A DNA stretch of 64,000 bases from Sitta carolinensis (GCA_032173965.1 CM063283.1:109826108-109890107), one strand, 5' to 3'; counted from the stretch's first letter, positions 39,109-53,984 are shown. The notes: generated from the sequence alone by a model not told the origin. Numbers and translations are program-made.

Positions 39109-41283
39109 TGACTTTAGATGAATAAAATTGAAAGAATTCTTACAATGGCATTGTCAGAAATAGTCAGCTTTGGTATATTGTCATGTGAAGTAATTTGAAG
39201 CTCCTGATGGAGAGAGAGGTGCAGGAAAGCACAGAACACAGGAGATACTTGTGTGGTCTTAAGCAGCTGTTTTCCTTAGAAGTGTGCATAAATGCATCTT
39301 TCATTTAGGGAGGGCTCATGAAGAGCTCTTGGTACCACACAGAGATGGCATTAGAGAAACCACATTTTGTGTGTTCTTTGCATTCATAGGGACTGTAACA
39401 GTGCTCTGAAAAACGCTGTGGCAGCTTCTCCCGTTAGGGCACAGGACGGGGAGAAAGGCAGGGGGAATTAAGGGTGGAAGAGTGAACTGGAATAATTGCT
39501 TTATAGCAGATAAAGGAGAGCTCCAATTGGAGGATCCTAGGGAAATTTTGGTGTTGTCTTGTAAAGCCCCTGCTCCAGAAGGAGTTGTGCAAGTGCCGTG
39601 TTTCACTCTGAGCCATTTTGGAATTGAAGGAGTTTTTCCAGAAGTAACCCCTGCAGTTTTAAAATTGCAGCAATAAAAACATTAATATATAGTTTTTACG
39701 TGCTCTTGGAGATCTGCTTTAAAGATTGTTGTAAATAAGTGTTGGAATTGATCAATTAATTAAAAATCAATTGTAGTAGTTTCTGGGTTTTGTACTCTTT
39801 CATGTTAAGCATGTCAAAATAGTTTATGACTGGAATTATTTCTTCTGGTTTTTATTCCAATGGCTCATTATTAAATAAGTGGTAGGTGATTTCTAAGTTA
39901 TTTCCCCTGCATTTTTAGAGTTTAGGGTGGAATGTAAATGATTATATATATATTTCTATAGGTATAGGTTGGTTTTGGTGTGGCTCAGAATATTATCTGC
40001 AGTTAAGTAAATGTGTGCAAACTCTGATTATTTTGCAGTTTCATCTCAAGAGCACTGGTGGCAATAAAATTTCTGTTTGTATACAGTGTGTGGTATTTTA
40101 ACACACCTGTTTCTTGTATATATCCCAGAATTTTATCATGCAGAGATTTTGAACAGTTCCAGTTGCAAACATGAGAGCATTCTTTGCAGTTGACAAAAGA
40201 GTATTTCGACTTCTACAAATGAAAAATTCAACCCCAGAAGAAGAAGGAAGCAATACAGCAATAATTGTTCTCCAGGTTGGCCTCCCCTGGGAAGGAACCC
40301 ATTGTGAGCTTCCTTAAAAATGTGGAGCCCAAAGTAGTTCTCCTATAATCTTAGGAGATTTTGTTAATTTTGGTATTCATGAAAAAGAGCCTGAAAAAGT
40401 CCAAAACCATTTTTCAGCTAATAACTTTATTTACTGAAAGTGGTAAAACTCACAGGTGGATCATATTTTGTCTTACTAAAGGATGATGAAGCTGTTCTGG
40501 AGTTGGCAGTGGGAAGCTGCCTGGATTGGGTTTAGAGAAAGACCTTCCCCTCCTCCCTCCAACTGAGGAATTTATTATTTCTTGTCATCCTTAATGCCTT
40601 GTATCTGTAAGAAACCATTTAGTCAGGAATAGTAAAGTTTATGGTGTATTTTTGGTCGCACTTTTGTGCAGTTATGTTCTACTTTGTGATTTTTTAAATT
40701 TTTTTTCTTTTTGCCAAAGAGATGCAGATGGCAAAAAACCCAGTCATATTTCTTTATTTTACTGCTGTGGAATTTTTTTTAAGTTTTTATTTACTTTTTT
40801 TTTGTCAGTTTTTTCGGGGCTGGATGTCATCAGTGAAGTTGTTGGAATTTGTGATGGTAAAGGAAGGAAGAGAGAGAAGGGTGTGAAGGAAGGGTGGTAT
40901 TTGTGAGCTGTGAGAGATCTGGGAAACTGGAGAGTGCTGAATCACATCAAGGTTATTATATAAGGCAGGTCTGAAGTCAGACAGGAACAGCCTTATAAAC
41001 TTGGGCAGTTCATCCGAAATGATAAACTGTCATGCAGTGCACAGTTGAAATAAGTGTCCTCTGTCCTTTGGTTTTTAAGGAGAGAACTCACAGAAGAATT
41101 GTGCAAGTTTTCAGATTGCTTTGGGTGTAGTTTTTATCAAGTATTTTTGCTCTCTGATTCTTAGGAGTTTTAGAGTTACATAGGGTTGGTAATTGAGCAT
41201 TATTTTCTTGCATTGCTCATTTCAGGATATACAGTCTGTATTTCCTTTCATGAAAAAAGCATTTTACTTTTTTTTTGTTTCCC

Positions 41284-41349
41284 CATAGATTTTTCTGATG
41301 GTCTGGTCTGAATTTTCATAGATTTTTCTCATGGTCTGGTCTGAAACAA
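41284..41349 (+). repeat. 33-bp tandem duplication
   Basis: Two copies starting CATAGATTTTTCT and containing ATGGTCTGGTCTGAA, offset by 33 bases. They differ at one base in the first 30, so the duplication is fairly recent. Confidence 0.92.
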
Positions 41350-44300
41350 CCAGGTTGTTATCTGTCAGAATTTGATGCATGGGTTGTTTTGTTGCTATTA
41401 CAGTAAGCATTGTGTTGATTGTATGGAACAAAAAGAGAAGGAAAAAACTCTTTAGAAAATACATTTTGGACATATACTCTAGTGACAGGAGTGAAGGTGT
41501 AAGGTTAGGAAGATGCTGTATTTTGCCATTTATCAGATCAATACTCCCTCTGTGCTGATGAGATATTATTTCCTTTCAGAGAACTACCTGTATGGATAGT
41601 TTTGGAGGTTGCATTATGCTGCGTGTTCCTAAATAGACCATTTTTTGCAGTAATCTATGGGTACTCGCAGATCAGTGTAAAATGTCCTGCAGAATAATTG
41701 AGTTTCTGCCATTTTTGACTACAAAGGCACTGTGGTACCTTAACTCTGCATTTTAAAAAAAAGTTACTTGACTTGAAATGTTGTGAAGTAAATATCTCAG
41801 CTTGGATAAAAGCCGATCTGACTTTCATTCTTGCATTCAAGTAGTTCTCTCAATGTTTCTTCTTATGTGCCTATGCTAAAATAAATCTCCCTTCTGTGCA
41901 ATGTACTTCATTCTGATTTCTTTTTAAAACTCCCCTGTGTCAACATGGTGGGGGAGGTGAGGAGGACTGTGGGGGATGAACGGATACAAAGGGCAGTTCA
42001 GGAGAGGGAGACAACAGCTAGAACTGCAGTTTGTAGATGTTGATGCTCCTGGGAAAATAAAGATATCAAGTGTAAATGTCTGCCATGATTATCAGTTTTG
42101 ACATATTCTGAGGAGGCAGGATTAGAAGCTCAACAAGGAGTAAGATATTCCTGATTTTATCCAAACATGATGGCAGATATCTGGCACCTGTAGGAAGTTA
42201 TTTTAATCATCTCATGGTTGTATTATAATGGACTTGATCATACTGAACTTCTTTATATATGCCCGAGTTTGGGTAGGGCTGTCCTGCAGAAGTTCCATTG
42301 CATGAGTGAATTGAGTGTAAGTGTATGAAACATCTGGATCTGTTGCCAGGGCAGATCTAGAAACCCTGTTTCACAGATTTGGGGCTCCAAGATGTGTCGG
42401 TGCTCACTGGAGGGAGTCCTGGGAGAGTTCCTGAGAGGAGGGCCTGGTTAGGCAGTATTTAGATTAGATCTCTGCTTCAACATGGCACTGCTGCTGCAGG
42501 CCTTGTCTGGTTTGATAATCTTGATTCAGGAGTGTTTGGGGCCTTTGCAGGTAGGTGAACGTTCACATATTGTCACTTAGGAATTGTGTGCCTGCAGCTG
42601 TAGCAACACAGAATTTGAATAAATAAAATTTTGGTACAGCTGTTTCATGGGGCAGCAAATTCCTTCATGCTGATTCTTTGAAGTGTTTGAGCGTCTATTA
42701 GGGACACCTCTGTGCTTGGGGAATGAACATGAAGATTTCTAGACACTGTTAAATCCAGGGGATTGTGGGCAAGTTATGAGGAACATGACAACAGCGCTGC
42801 TGAAGTCCATTATTCTGTGTTAATTCATCAAAGGGTAGCATCCTGCTGGCTTAAGGTTTTTTAATAAAAATTTGTATTTTATCAGAGTAACAGAGGGGTA
42901 TGCAGGTACTTGAACATTTCTATTCATATGTGAATAAATTGAAGGATTGACAAGGCACAGTATTTAGAAATGCATCTTAAAATGCTGGACATTACTGTGA
43001 AAATTACTTATTTCTTTTTCAAGAAAGGCTTTACTGTGGAGTAGGATGCTAGAACTTAGATTGAGGATGCCTGAGAAAGAAAAGAGACCTCAATTATTCA
43101 GCTACACTCAACTGTAGTATCTCTTTATCAAGCCGTGCTTGGAGTGCATCAGTCAGAAAGTCTGAATGTTCTTTGAAATGTTTAAGGAACACTTAATTAG
43201 TGAGTTATATCCTCCAACATGATTTCAGATATAGAATTCTTGTTAGCTGTTGACTTTTGCTGGAAAGTTGCCTAGAAGAAAAGTAAATCTGTCAGGAACT
43301 CGTTATCATTTTATGAAAATGGCCTGAATCACCCTTCTTTTAATAAAGATTTCATTTATGTGGACAAGGTGAAAACATCAAAGAGGTTTGGTAAACCCCA
43401 GGAAGGGTTTTCAAAGATGTGGTTCTGTTTTACAGTGGATTTTGAGAATATCTGAGTGCAAATGGGGTGCAAACTGAATTTACAGTTGCAAGGCTATACT
43501 GAATGTTATGGATAGTTAAGAAAAACAAGAGAAATTGAAAAGGGGGAAATAAATCCCATAATTTTGCATCAAGGTGAGGTGTTAATTTAGTTCTGGAAAG
43601 CACCCTGCCTATGTTTACTGGACAGTAGAATGAATTACTGTTTGAAGTTTTACCTTTTTTCATATTATTTCTTAAATTATTCTTGAAAATGAAACTCTGG
43701 CTATCTGTGTGCAAATAGGAGAATTTCCCCTCACTTTTCTCAGGTAAACTTTATAAAACAGAGAAAAATCCAAAACTGTACAGAGAAAAAGACTCCAAAA
43801 GCCAAACCAGAAAAACAAAAAAACTAAAATCCACCAAAATCCGCCGACCTGAAATTTTCTAAATTCTCTCCAGAAAGCCAAATGTCAAAGGAAAATTCAG
43901 TTGTGTATGTGGGTGCTAATCATGGAAGAGGGGATGTGATCTCAGTCTGTGCTGTTGTTGGTTTGTTGCAGAAAGCAGTTTTATAACACTCCTTTTTATG
44001 TTGATCTAAAGGGTATTTGAGTGCCAGGTAATATTTTAAAACACTGTTCTATAATTAGAGCTATGTAGATATTTCTCAATCTTGTGGCTAAAACTCTTGT
44101 AATTGGTAGAAGGGCTTTTTTGTTCCAAAGAGCTAAAGTAACTAAAGACCATGGATGTTAGTTTTTAAATGTGACCTGTTGCTTGTTTTTATTAAGTTAC
44201 GCAGCTTTTTTTCATCCATCTGTTTTTTTTTGGTTTTTTTTTGCTTTATTCAGTAAAATGACTGTTTTTTCTATGTTTCCTTAACACAATAAAATAGGAA

Positions 44301-47187
44301 AATAATTAAGAAAAAATATTATTTAATTTTGTCTGTTTTGTTGTCTCTTTTTTCTCCAGACTGTAAGTCTGTTTCTTCCTTTACAAACAGTTGGACAAAA
44401 AGCAATTACTGGACATACTGATAACAGCAAATAAGAGAACATTTTGCACCTTTGAGATCCTTTATAAGACGGCAATTTTCCACTTCATTGACTCACAACT
44501 GTTTTATTTTCTGCAGTAAACACAAAAAAACAAGTAGTTTTTTATCAGAATTCATAAAAAAAATCATTTTTTTAATTAGATCTAAATGCTTGGATTAATT
44601 GAAACAGAGCAGTTGTATAGGATCAGTAGAGATTGCTGGAACAGACACTCCCCTAGAACAACAGTTGGAGAAGTAGGACAGTTTGCGAACACTGCTTTTT
44701 ATTCAAGCCCTTAGGTTTTTGAAACTTCTTTTAAAAGAGAATGGATATTCCATATAAAGAGATAAATTTCCCCTTGGGTCCTCAGAGAACAACATTTTAA
44801 AATTACACCAAAAGGCTATAATATAAATTACTGCCCCATAGCAACACAGGGTACCTACAGAAAAAGCAAAAAAAAACCCAATCTGTTTGATCATAGGATG
44901 CTTAATCAGAGAAATGTTGAGAAAAACTGGCCAGGAAAGGAAGTTTCAGAAATTCTCACTGAAGGTGATGTCTGCTGAGATGAAGACATTGCAGAAGGAA
45001 CTGGGAGATGCAGCAGTGACCTACAGATGGGTACATTAAAAGCCTGCAATTCAGGATGCATTTGCAAATCAAAATGATAGGGTAGGAATAGAATAAATAG
45101 AAAGAGGAACTGGAGAATCAGAAAGTGAAAAATAAAATCAGGAATTAAGTAAAAATTCAGTGTCTCTGTGAAGCCTGGAGATATTAATAACACCTTCTAT
45201 ATGCTCTTTAATTCTGCCTGACAATATAATGGTTGTGAGTGAAGCACGTGGGATTCTGTACCACCCCTCACTTTTGACTAAAACAAGTTTTTGGATTTTA
45301 GTCCTTTCACTGGAAGGGTCTTGATGAAGACATTCTGGTTATATTCTGAGAAGGTGTAAAATACAACTGAAAAATAATACTTTCTCAAGACTTCTACTGT
45401 AGACTGAGAGGGGAGACAAGTATGATGACATTATGTGTTATGGAACAGCAAATGAAAAACAGAGATAATTTTATCTTAATTTTAGGTACTGATGAGAGTG
45501 GATCATCATAATGGAGATAAAAAGCATTTTTATGGGATTTAATGGGGATAAACATTTTCTAGGAGACTGTTGTGGAAAGCAGTCTGGAAATAGTCTGAGT
45601 CTGATACTGTGTGATGAAGCAGTATGGGAAGTGATCGTGTCCATACAAAGGAAAGAATTAAAGAGGAGGGGGAAGGTTGAGGAGAGAACAATCTGTAAGG
45701 CCAAGTGAGAGTCAACAAATAATATGAGGAAAATGTGTCTAGAAGGAAGAATGGCAGGATGTGGGGGAAGGAAAATTCTGGCCTTGCTGAGAATTAGAAT
45801 GACAAGAAAATGAGAATAGAAAACCCAAACTTTAGGGCTAAGAGCATATGGGGAGAAGGGAGGAAGGTATATATGGAATAATACCAGAGTGGATTGTGGG
45901 AGATCTGAACTGAGACTTTTGCCAGCTTTCTCCCAAATAGCAACCTCTGTGTCATAAATAAATTCACCAGGCATGATGGGAGAGATTATAAATTTAATAA
46001 AAAATCCAAGGAGGACATCAGTCTGTTCAGGTGAGGAACCCAGTATCATTCTCCATCAGAGGGCCTGGATGGCCTCTGGTTTGAGGAAGGAATAAGAAAG
46101 TAGAGTGTGAAGAACTGAGGCTCAGTCAGGGAGCTTGATAAACAGAGAATAAAAATCAGGGATGTTTAGAGTGGAGCAAAAGACAGCAGGGCTTCAGCTA
46201 GTAAAACTGAGCTTTGTGCCTGACCTTGCTGGAGAGCCCCTGGCAAGGGGGGAGGAGTGAGTTAAGGTGACCGAGACTCCACTCAGGAATTAAATCACAA
46301 AGATTTTTTTATGTATGTAGCTCTTACTGCAGATGGTGATAGCTTAACAATTTACTGCCACAAAATCAAGGGTTTACAGTAATAAAGGATCTAGCAAGTG
46401 CACAAAGTCTTTAACTGAAATGCTGATGGAAAATAGAAGAGAGCCTATTTTCCATAATAATTAGATTTTGGGGGTGCAGTGGATGAGAACAGTTCTGGTG
46501 AAAACTTCACTTTGATCCTGAGATACACTGGCAAAACAAAAAGCGGGGAAAACGAAATACAGTAGATACAGCATCATCATGGTAACAGATTTTTAAAGAT
46601 TATTAATACATTTAGATCAGGAGTTTGTTCCTTTAGTGTATGTCATGGTGGATGGAAATTGCATTTAAGAAGAGACAAGAGAAAAGACAGAGAAGTTGTT
46701 AAAAGAGCAAGACCCAAGAGAAATTTGGAGTATGAAGACTGCTAAATGAAGGGCTAAATTTGTGAATTGTGCACCTTATAATGTCTTTACTCTCTTGAAA
46801 TGCTTGGTAGCTTTGGTAACACTGTAAATGGGGTTATGTCAGCAATTCCATAGCTGTGATCAGTTAGTGTGATTAATCTGTGATGTGAAACAATTGGGAT
46901 TTTTAAATGCAAAATGTGTTTATCGAGACTGGGATTCTGTCTCTTAATTGTAAAAGATGTATGACTTCAAAATACTTCAGTGAAATTTATTAATAAATAA
47001 GGGGGAATTCTGGAAAGGTAATGAGATTGTGTTGCCAATAACACTTGGTTGTCTATAAAATGAACAAAAAATAGAGCAAATTAATAACTGTATTTGGGAT
47101 TAAAAAAAAAATATGTTTTAGTATTGCATGCTAAAAATAAATTAATTTTTTGAAAGTCGGTAAAGCAGACAAGTTGAAAGAAGTATC

Positions 47188-47203
47188 TTTTTTTTTTTTT
47201 TTT
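47188..47203 (+). repeat. T homopolymer, 16 bases
   Basis: Simple T run in intron 3. Confidence 0.9.
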
Positions 47204-48678
47204 AACAAAACATGTTGTTAAATTAATGCCAGTAAGAAATATTAAAAAGAAAATGTGTTATTATTTCATGCTGTTTAATTAGAGGAAAGCACAACTGATT
47301 TCTAGTTTAGAAAAGAACAAACGCTTAGCCAGGTATTTCTTAAGGAGTAATGAATCTTCAGAGTTCTAGGATGGGGTTTTGTGTATTGTGGGGGAGGTGT
47401 GGGTATGTGTCTGTCTGAAATTCTGTCCCTCTGGCAGCTAAAACACAGAATTCTTAGGTAGTCCCATCAAAGCATGATAATTGTTAATTCAGACAAATAA
47501 TGCAGCATGTCCAATATTGTGTACAGGAAAACTATACAAGGATCTAATAATTAACTCTTACTAACTAGATTAATTATGTAAAGAAATTATGACAGGAAGG
47601 TGTCTTCCCTTTCCTTGAAAGGTATCAAGACAAGGTGTAAAATCTTAAAAAGAATATGACTGGTGAATTTTTTGACATGTTGTCTTTGACCTCATGATAA
47701 ATTTGATAAATTAGCTTTCAAAAATGTCTCTTTCTATTAACTGTCATCACACAAAACAAAGGAATCCCCCTCTGCACGTAATCCCCAGGCACCTGTTCGG
47801 GTCCCAACAAGCTTTAGATGTTTTTTTGGAAGCAATCTTGTTTCTTTGTGATTAGAAATATTTTGCATTTGCCTTAAATTAGAAAAAAGATATTATTTCG
47901 ATGTCTGCAGTTTTGGGTTTTTTGGGGGGTTTTTTTTGTGTGCATTTATTCTTTAAGCTGCTCATCCCTTTTAATCAGTGGATTTATAAAAACTCAGAAG
48001 TTTGAAAAATCTAATACACTGAAAATGTTAGAGGAAATAATGTGCTTTGGGGAGAAATTTGCTGGGGTCAGGAGGAGGAGGAGGCAAGACAGAATCTCAG
48101 AGGCAGCAATCTCCCCTCACCCTGGAAATGACATTTGTTTCCAGACAACGTTCATTACATCTTCTAATGGGGACTTCACCCTGGAAATTCAGCAGGAATG
48201 TTCCTCTTGTCCCTCTGTATGTGTGATCTCTGTTTAGAAGCCCAAACACTCTGGGTGAAAATAGCACAAGTATCATCAGGATTGATGGAAAAGTCTCTTC
48301 AGAAAAGCTTTTTATTCACGTTGAATTCTCCTGCTGCAGAAGTTTCCTTTGTGCAGAATAAAAACTCATAATTCATGTGCTACTATTTAGATTAATAGCA
48401 TGCCTCCCTTCTTCAGTCCCTGGGCTGAGGATTCAGGATGCTGAAATATTAGATGTGCTGAAGTGTGGCAGTGGAGAAACTCATCAATTCAGAATGCTCG
48501 AAGAGAGGTGTTTTTAGTTGAGTAGAACATTCTGACTCGAACAGGGGATGCATCTCCAGCAGGCAGGAATAATACTTGAATGTTGATAGTGTTGAATGAC
48601 CAAATGTCTCTTTTTCTAAATAGAAACAATATTTTGGAAATGCTTGTGATGCTTTTTCAAAAGCCTCTTTGTTTGCAG

Positions 48679-48704
48679 AAGCCACAGTAATGGTACTGTG
48701 GCTT
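48679..48704. other. Perfect inverted repeat (11-bp arms, 4-base loop)
   Basis: AAGCCACAGTA (48679-48689), loop ATGG, then TACTGTGGCTT (48694-48704). In RNA this would form a short stable hairpin. It is too short for a microRNA precursor and has no U-run to make it a terminator. Confidence 0.9.
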
Positions 48705-51700
48705 GGTACTCTCTGTGATTGCTTGCTCCTTGCATGGAAAAGGTTAAAAAAACCCCCATCACCCTGGTTTTCATATTTCTAGTTTGTAGATTCCTGTTTA
48801 ATCCATAATGTGGTACAGTATCTCATTAATGAATGGCTTTTCTTCAGAAATGGTTCTTTCACATTTTAAGGTCCATTCTTTAAGAAGAGGAAATGTTTGC
48901 TGAGTTTTAGAAACAAAGAATTGCTTTATTCTGCAAGTTCTGTGGTTTTGAATTTGCTCTCTCCGGAACAGATCGCAGTTCAGTTTTTTTAAATACTCTT
49001 TCAAGCATATACCTAATTAATGTATTGAGCTTGCATCCTTTCCTCCTTTTCTAAAGGATGCAGATTCAGCCTCTTCCATGTGGTGGGTGTGGGTGGGAGA
49101 GGAGTGGTGGAAATGTGAGTGGCTCCAGTGCAAATAGCTGGGGAAGGCAGCAGGTGGGAAGATGGAGAGACAAAGTGCTCGGGGCCTCCTTAAAGAGTCT
49201 CTGAGTAGCTGTTGTGAGGCAAATAAGTTCGTGCTTTGAAGAAGAGGCAGACAATTCAAAATGGTTTTAGATTAGTGTTTGAGTACGGTTGTCCTCTGAA
49301 ATACACAAGGCTATTTTTCCTTTTTTCCTCATTCAGTCTTTATTTTTGGATTAAGTTTTACTTAGTGTTTTTCTTATTGGAGCCTTGATTTTGACTCTTC
49401 AGAATTCTCAGGGTCATCAGAAAAACAGCAATAAAGCTGTATTAGCAGATGTCATAACTGCACTGATGCTGTTTAACATGTTTTCTAAAAATATTTCAGG
49501 TCTAGTTTTTCTCTCTTCCCAAAGACCAAAGAATTTGGGTTCCATTTCTTTTATTTACCTATTGGACTCTTGATTACTGGGATCAGTTACAGATCTGTTT
49601 CCAGCTATCTTAATGATGTAATCAGAACTTCATGAACTTTTTCTGAAAACAAGCTGGAAAATCTGATTCCAGTTCTGGTAAACACTCTGAAAAGGGAAAT
49701 GAGTTTCAGTCCTAACTGCAGTTTAGAAAGGAAAGAACATGATAAGCTGATTATAATTCTGAAATATTTTTGTTAAAGCTAAGGGATGGAAACCCAGAGA
49801 GGTGACAGAAAAAGGGGGAATGTCTTTACACAAAGGCATGCTAGTGTTTTCTGTTCTTTTGTCGGCTGTTGAAGTAAACTGATGCCTACTGCATCCTCGA
49901 GAAGGTTTTGTATTGCTGGCTGTGTAGAAAGTTGTATTAGTTTTGCAGAATGCTGCAAACTCACACTTTTAATTGTTTCAAAAAGCAGCTGAGAAAATTC
50001 AGGGAAGTAAAATCCATTAAAAGCAAATAAATACGAAGATCATTTGTGTGTCTTTAGAAACCTTTGAAAACATCCACAAATGACTGGAGGTTGGGATGGT
50101 GTTCTTGCCAGGGGGAGGCTTTAAGTAATGATAGAAAGGAAGTGAAGTTACACTTATATGTAACAGCAACATTTTAAAAGTTCAGTGTTACTTCTGCATT
50201 GTGTGATGGCCTGTCCCTTCCCTCCAGGATCACCTGCTGTTAGTTGTTTCCATTTACTGACGTCGTTTTTACCTTTTGCACAGGAAACATGATTTTCTGA
50301 TTAAATGCAATTATTGGATGTTGTCTGGAGCAGAATTACTCTGTGAAGCTATACAAGAATCAAGAATTTCAGTACATGGTCTCTTCTGTCCCCCTGATAT
50401 CCAGAAAAATACAGTAATATAAATGAAATGATCCATCTAGTTCATAATGCAGCATTATAATCCTGTCTCAGTTCTGGTTTTGATCTCAAAAGCTGGGCAA
50501 ACAGAGCCCTCTGTCTGTCTGAATCATGTAAGAAAAGCTTGTCTTGAAGGCTCTTCATTTCTCTCAGGATGAGTGAGATTCAGAGGAATGTAAGCCTTTT
50601 TCTCTCCAAAACTTTTTCCCCTGTGCGTTGTTGTCAGACAGATTTCTTGGGAGTCTCCTGGATCACCATGGCTGTAATGCTGTCTTTTATAGAGAGAACC
50701 TGTAGTTTCTGCTTGCTGGTGATTTTTCCTGACCTGGGTTTTCGTTAAAGAGCAAACTGAGGCAAAGAGATGATGAATGTCATTTTGAGGTCTCGACAAA
50801 CTCAGATGGGTGCTGTCACAGGAAGGCAACTTGTCTTAAACTGAAAATCAAGTGCTGATTAGAAACACAGTACAAAATAAAAATGTATCTCAAGGAACAC
50901 AACTGTTATTTTTGCTTTTTTATTTCCATGCTTCTGTTCAGTGGTTTTCCTAATTCTAGTGTTTTGCTAGACATGTAGCTCCTAATTCCTGTGGCATCTT
51001 TCTGTGTTCCCTGTTAACTAACCTCCTGAACCTTGATTTTTTTTAATCTTCTCCTAGAATTCTGGTTGTGTATTCTTATTCTTACAGCCTGTACATACAA
51101 ACTGGGAGATGTGTGTGTTTTGAGATATTCTGGTGATTGAAGCTCAGGAGCAAGAGCCAGGGCTTCAACTTTGTTATGTGTCTGGAACCCAGAGAATGAT
51201 CTGAGGTGTTGGAGCAGTATCTTGAAGCACCCATTGTTCTGGCTGTGAAAAGAACGTCGACAGTTTTGTAATCATTGGGAAGAATGTCCCAGAGAATCTG
51301 CCGTGTCCACAAGGGAATTACCCTGTCCTAAGTGGAAGAAAATTTCCTGTCTGCTGCTTCAGTCAAGTGTGAGATGAAAAACCACTCATTGGTCTGGGCT
51401 ATCAAACCTGGCAAAATCCAGAAGTGTTGATTTTCTCCTGAGGCACTTTGGTAGATTTGGCTTCTAGAAACAGAGAATGAAGGGTGGGGTGGCTGTGTCT
51501 AAGAAAGTCACAGATCTCATAAAGCCAGGTTAAGGCAAAATTCTTGACAAAATCCTTAAATGCAAGTAAATAAGACAGGACTTAAATGGATTGTTAGCCT
51601 GAGATTTCTCTTTGTTTACCAAAAAGAATCTGTGTATTTTAGGCCAGAAGAGTATTTGTTGGGGGCCAGACACATAGTGAAGACACTAAACAGGTTTAAA

Positions 51701-53984
51701 AGTGCTTGAGAGACGTGGTGTATTATTAAGAGAAACTGAGAAGTAGGATATGGTAGAACTAGATAAGTAATTACCACCTTAAACAATTAAATGTGGCCTG
51801 GACTGCCAAAATGCGTGCCAAAGTGGATGTCTGAGTTTAAGAACAGGATCAAATTTAATATTGAAAACATCTTACAAAGAGAGAAGTAGCACAGAACTTC
51901 TTATCCTAAATGCTTCTGCAAGACATCAAGCATAAATTGGGCCTTACAGAAAATGAATTTGTATTTTCTTCTTTGCCCTGGTGTTGATCATGAAGAGACC
52001 TTCTTAGGCTCCCTGCCTGCTGTGTTCCCTGTCTATCAGAGCAGGCATTCTGTGACCGTTGTTTATCTCCCAAGGAGTAAATGTTTTGTATTTTATGTTT
52101 TCTAGCAGAGCAGTACATAGGTACTGTTAATTCTCATAATCTTCCTGTGTTAGTACTTGTTCTCCGGTAGATTTGAGAGACAGATTTCTTCTTTTGTTAA
52201 GCAAAGTACCGTAAAGAGATGGATAATTTCCAGGTGGGATGATTATGCCTTCCCATTTTGAGATCTGCTAAGTGACCAAAAGGTGATGATCCCAGGTTTA
52301 TGAAGCTGCTCACATCATTGTCTTCATGGCTTGGAACTGTCGTTTTGTGGGTGTGACTCCATCTTTGATACCTGCAATTGAGAAATGGTCCTGAAATTGC
52401 TTGATAATAGACAACTGGACTTCAGAAGAAAGTATAAGAAAGCTGTAAAGTGTTTCTTTTTTAATGTTACTCTGAATAAGAAGGTAGATTCAGATTATAC
52501 TGTAATCACATATTCAGAAAAGATGGGAAAGAAAAACCCCACATTTTTGATCTAAGAAAATAAATGTATATTGGTGTATATTAGACAGTGTCATGGAAAA
52601 GTTGTAAATGTGGGGCTGATACAACGATTTTAATGCTTGGAAGTGATTGTGAATATTTATATTGTAAAATAGAAAATAAATTTTGTTTGTTGAATGGTAC
52701 AGATTTAAAGTACAGAAAAAGATTTTGGAGAATTATGATAGCAAGTTCAGTTTCATATGCATGTTGATATTTTTAAATAGTAGTATTTGAAAATATTTGT
52801 ATCCACCATGTCACTGCTCATGGTCTTGAGGGAACTGGCCTTAGTATCAAAAAAAATAGAGTATGAAAAAAAAGTTAAAACCCCAAACAGTATTTGGTTT
52901 AATAAGGAACAATCTAGAAGGATTTAGTACTGGAAAGGATGGTCTTATGTAAAGGATAAGTATAGTTCAGTGTGACATTTTTCTAGAATCCAGTCATCCT
53001 CCTCTCTCTAAAGCGGAAGAATGAAATTTCAGATAAATAATCAAAGCATATCCAAGAACTGTTTGCAGAGGAGACAGACAGGAGGGAGAGTGAATCTACA
53101 CCTACCATGTAGATGGGTTAAAAAGGGATTCTTCTGACTCTGGCAAGTCAGCAAGGGGGTGTCCAGTCACATAAATTAATTTGTGGAACTCGGCACGGTG
53201 TCTGTAAATAAGAGCTCTCTGAGATTTGCAACAGGATGTTGAATTAATAGAGGAGGAGAAAATCCCCATTTGATGGTGTTGGTTAATCTTCCTTCTTCTT
53301 GTCCTCTTGTCTCTCCTCCTTCAGGCCATCAGCTGAGTTTAGCAATAAACTGCCCCAGAGGAGAAGATTTTAAAGCTACCAGCTTTGAGAGGTTCTTACC
53401 TAGTATGGTGAGGTAGTAGTCAGAAGTGAAGAAACACTAGTGGATTTAAAAATGTTTCAGTTCCCAGTTCAGGATGGTCGTGGTGTTTCCATTTGCAGTT
53501 TGTCAGAGTTAATTTTTCAGAAATTAAACTGTTGACAGAAGTAGTTAAGTAAAGTCAGGTATAGCAGCAGTGATGCAGTGGTAAGAAGAAGAGGGATTAG
53601 TGAGGGAGGGAAGCAACCTGAGCTCTGGATCAGAGGAGGAAAGAGCTGCAGTGCAGAATAAGCAGATAGGGAGGGCATAAGTGTCCTGTCGTTTGGCTTG
53701 TTTGTATTTTTTTCTTGGTTTGTTTTGCAGTCAGAAACTGATGGCTCTCAAACTCACTGGTCTATATATTCACAGAGAGGGCTGAAAATTTACTGAGGTA
53801 CAGTTTTCTGTTAAGAAATGATGATTTGATGGAATTGAAATGCTCTGTGGGAATGGTTGGTGGGCTGCCCAGCTGCTTTGCTCTGCTCTTGGCTGCTGGC
53901 CATCCAGTCTGCTCCCCCAGCTGCCTGTCATGCGGGCCTGCTGCCTTGGCTCCTGCATCCCATTTTAAGTATTTGTACATTCTA

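Noticed and set aside
49946..49960. AATGCTGC string resembling the start of KDM6A exon 4
   Set aside because: The match ends after eight bases; the following codons do not give A-F-L-Y-G and no donor follows.
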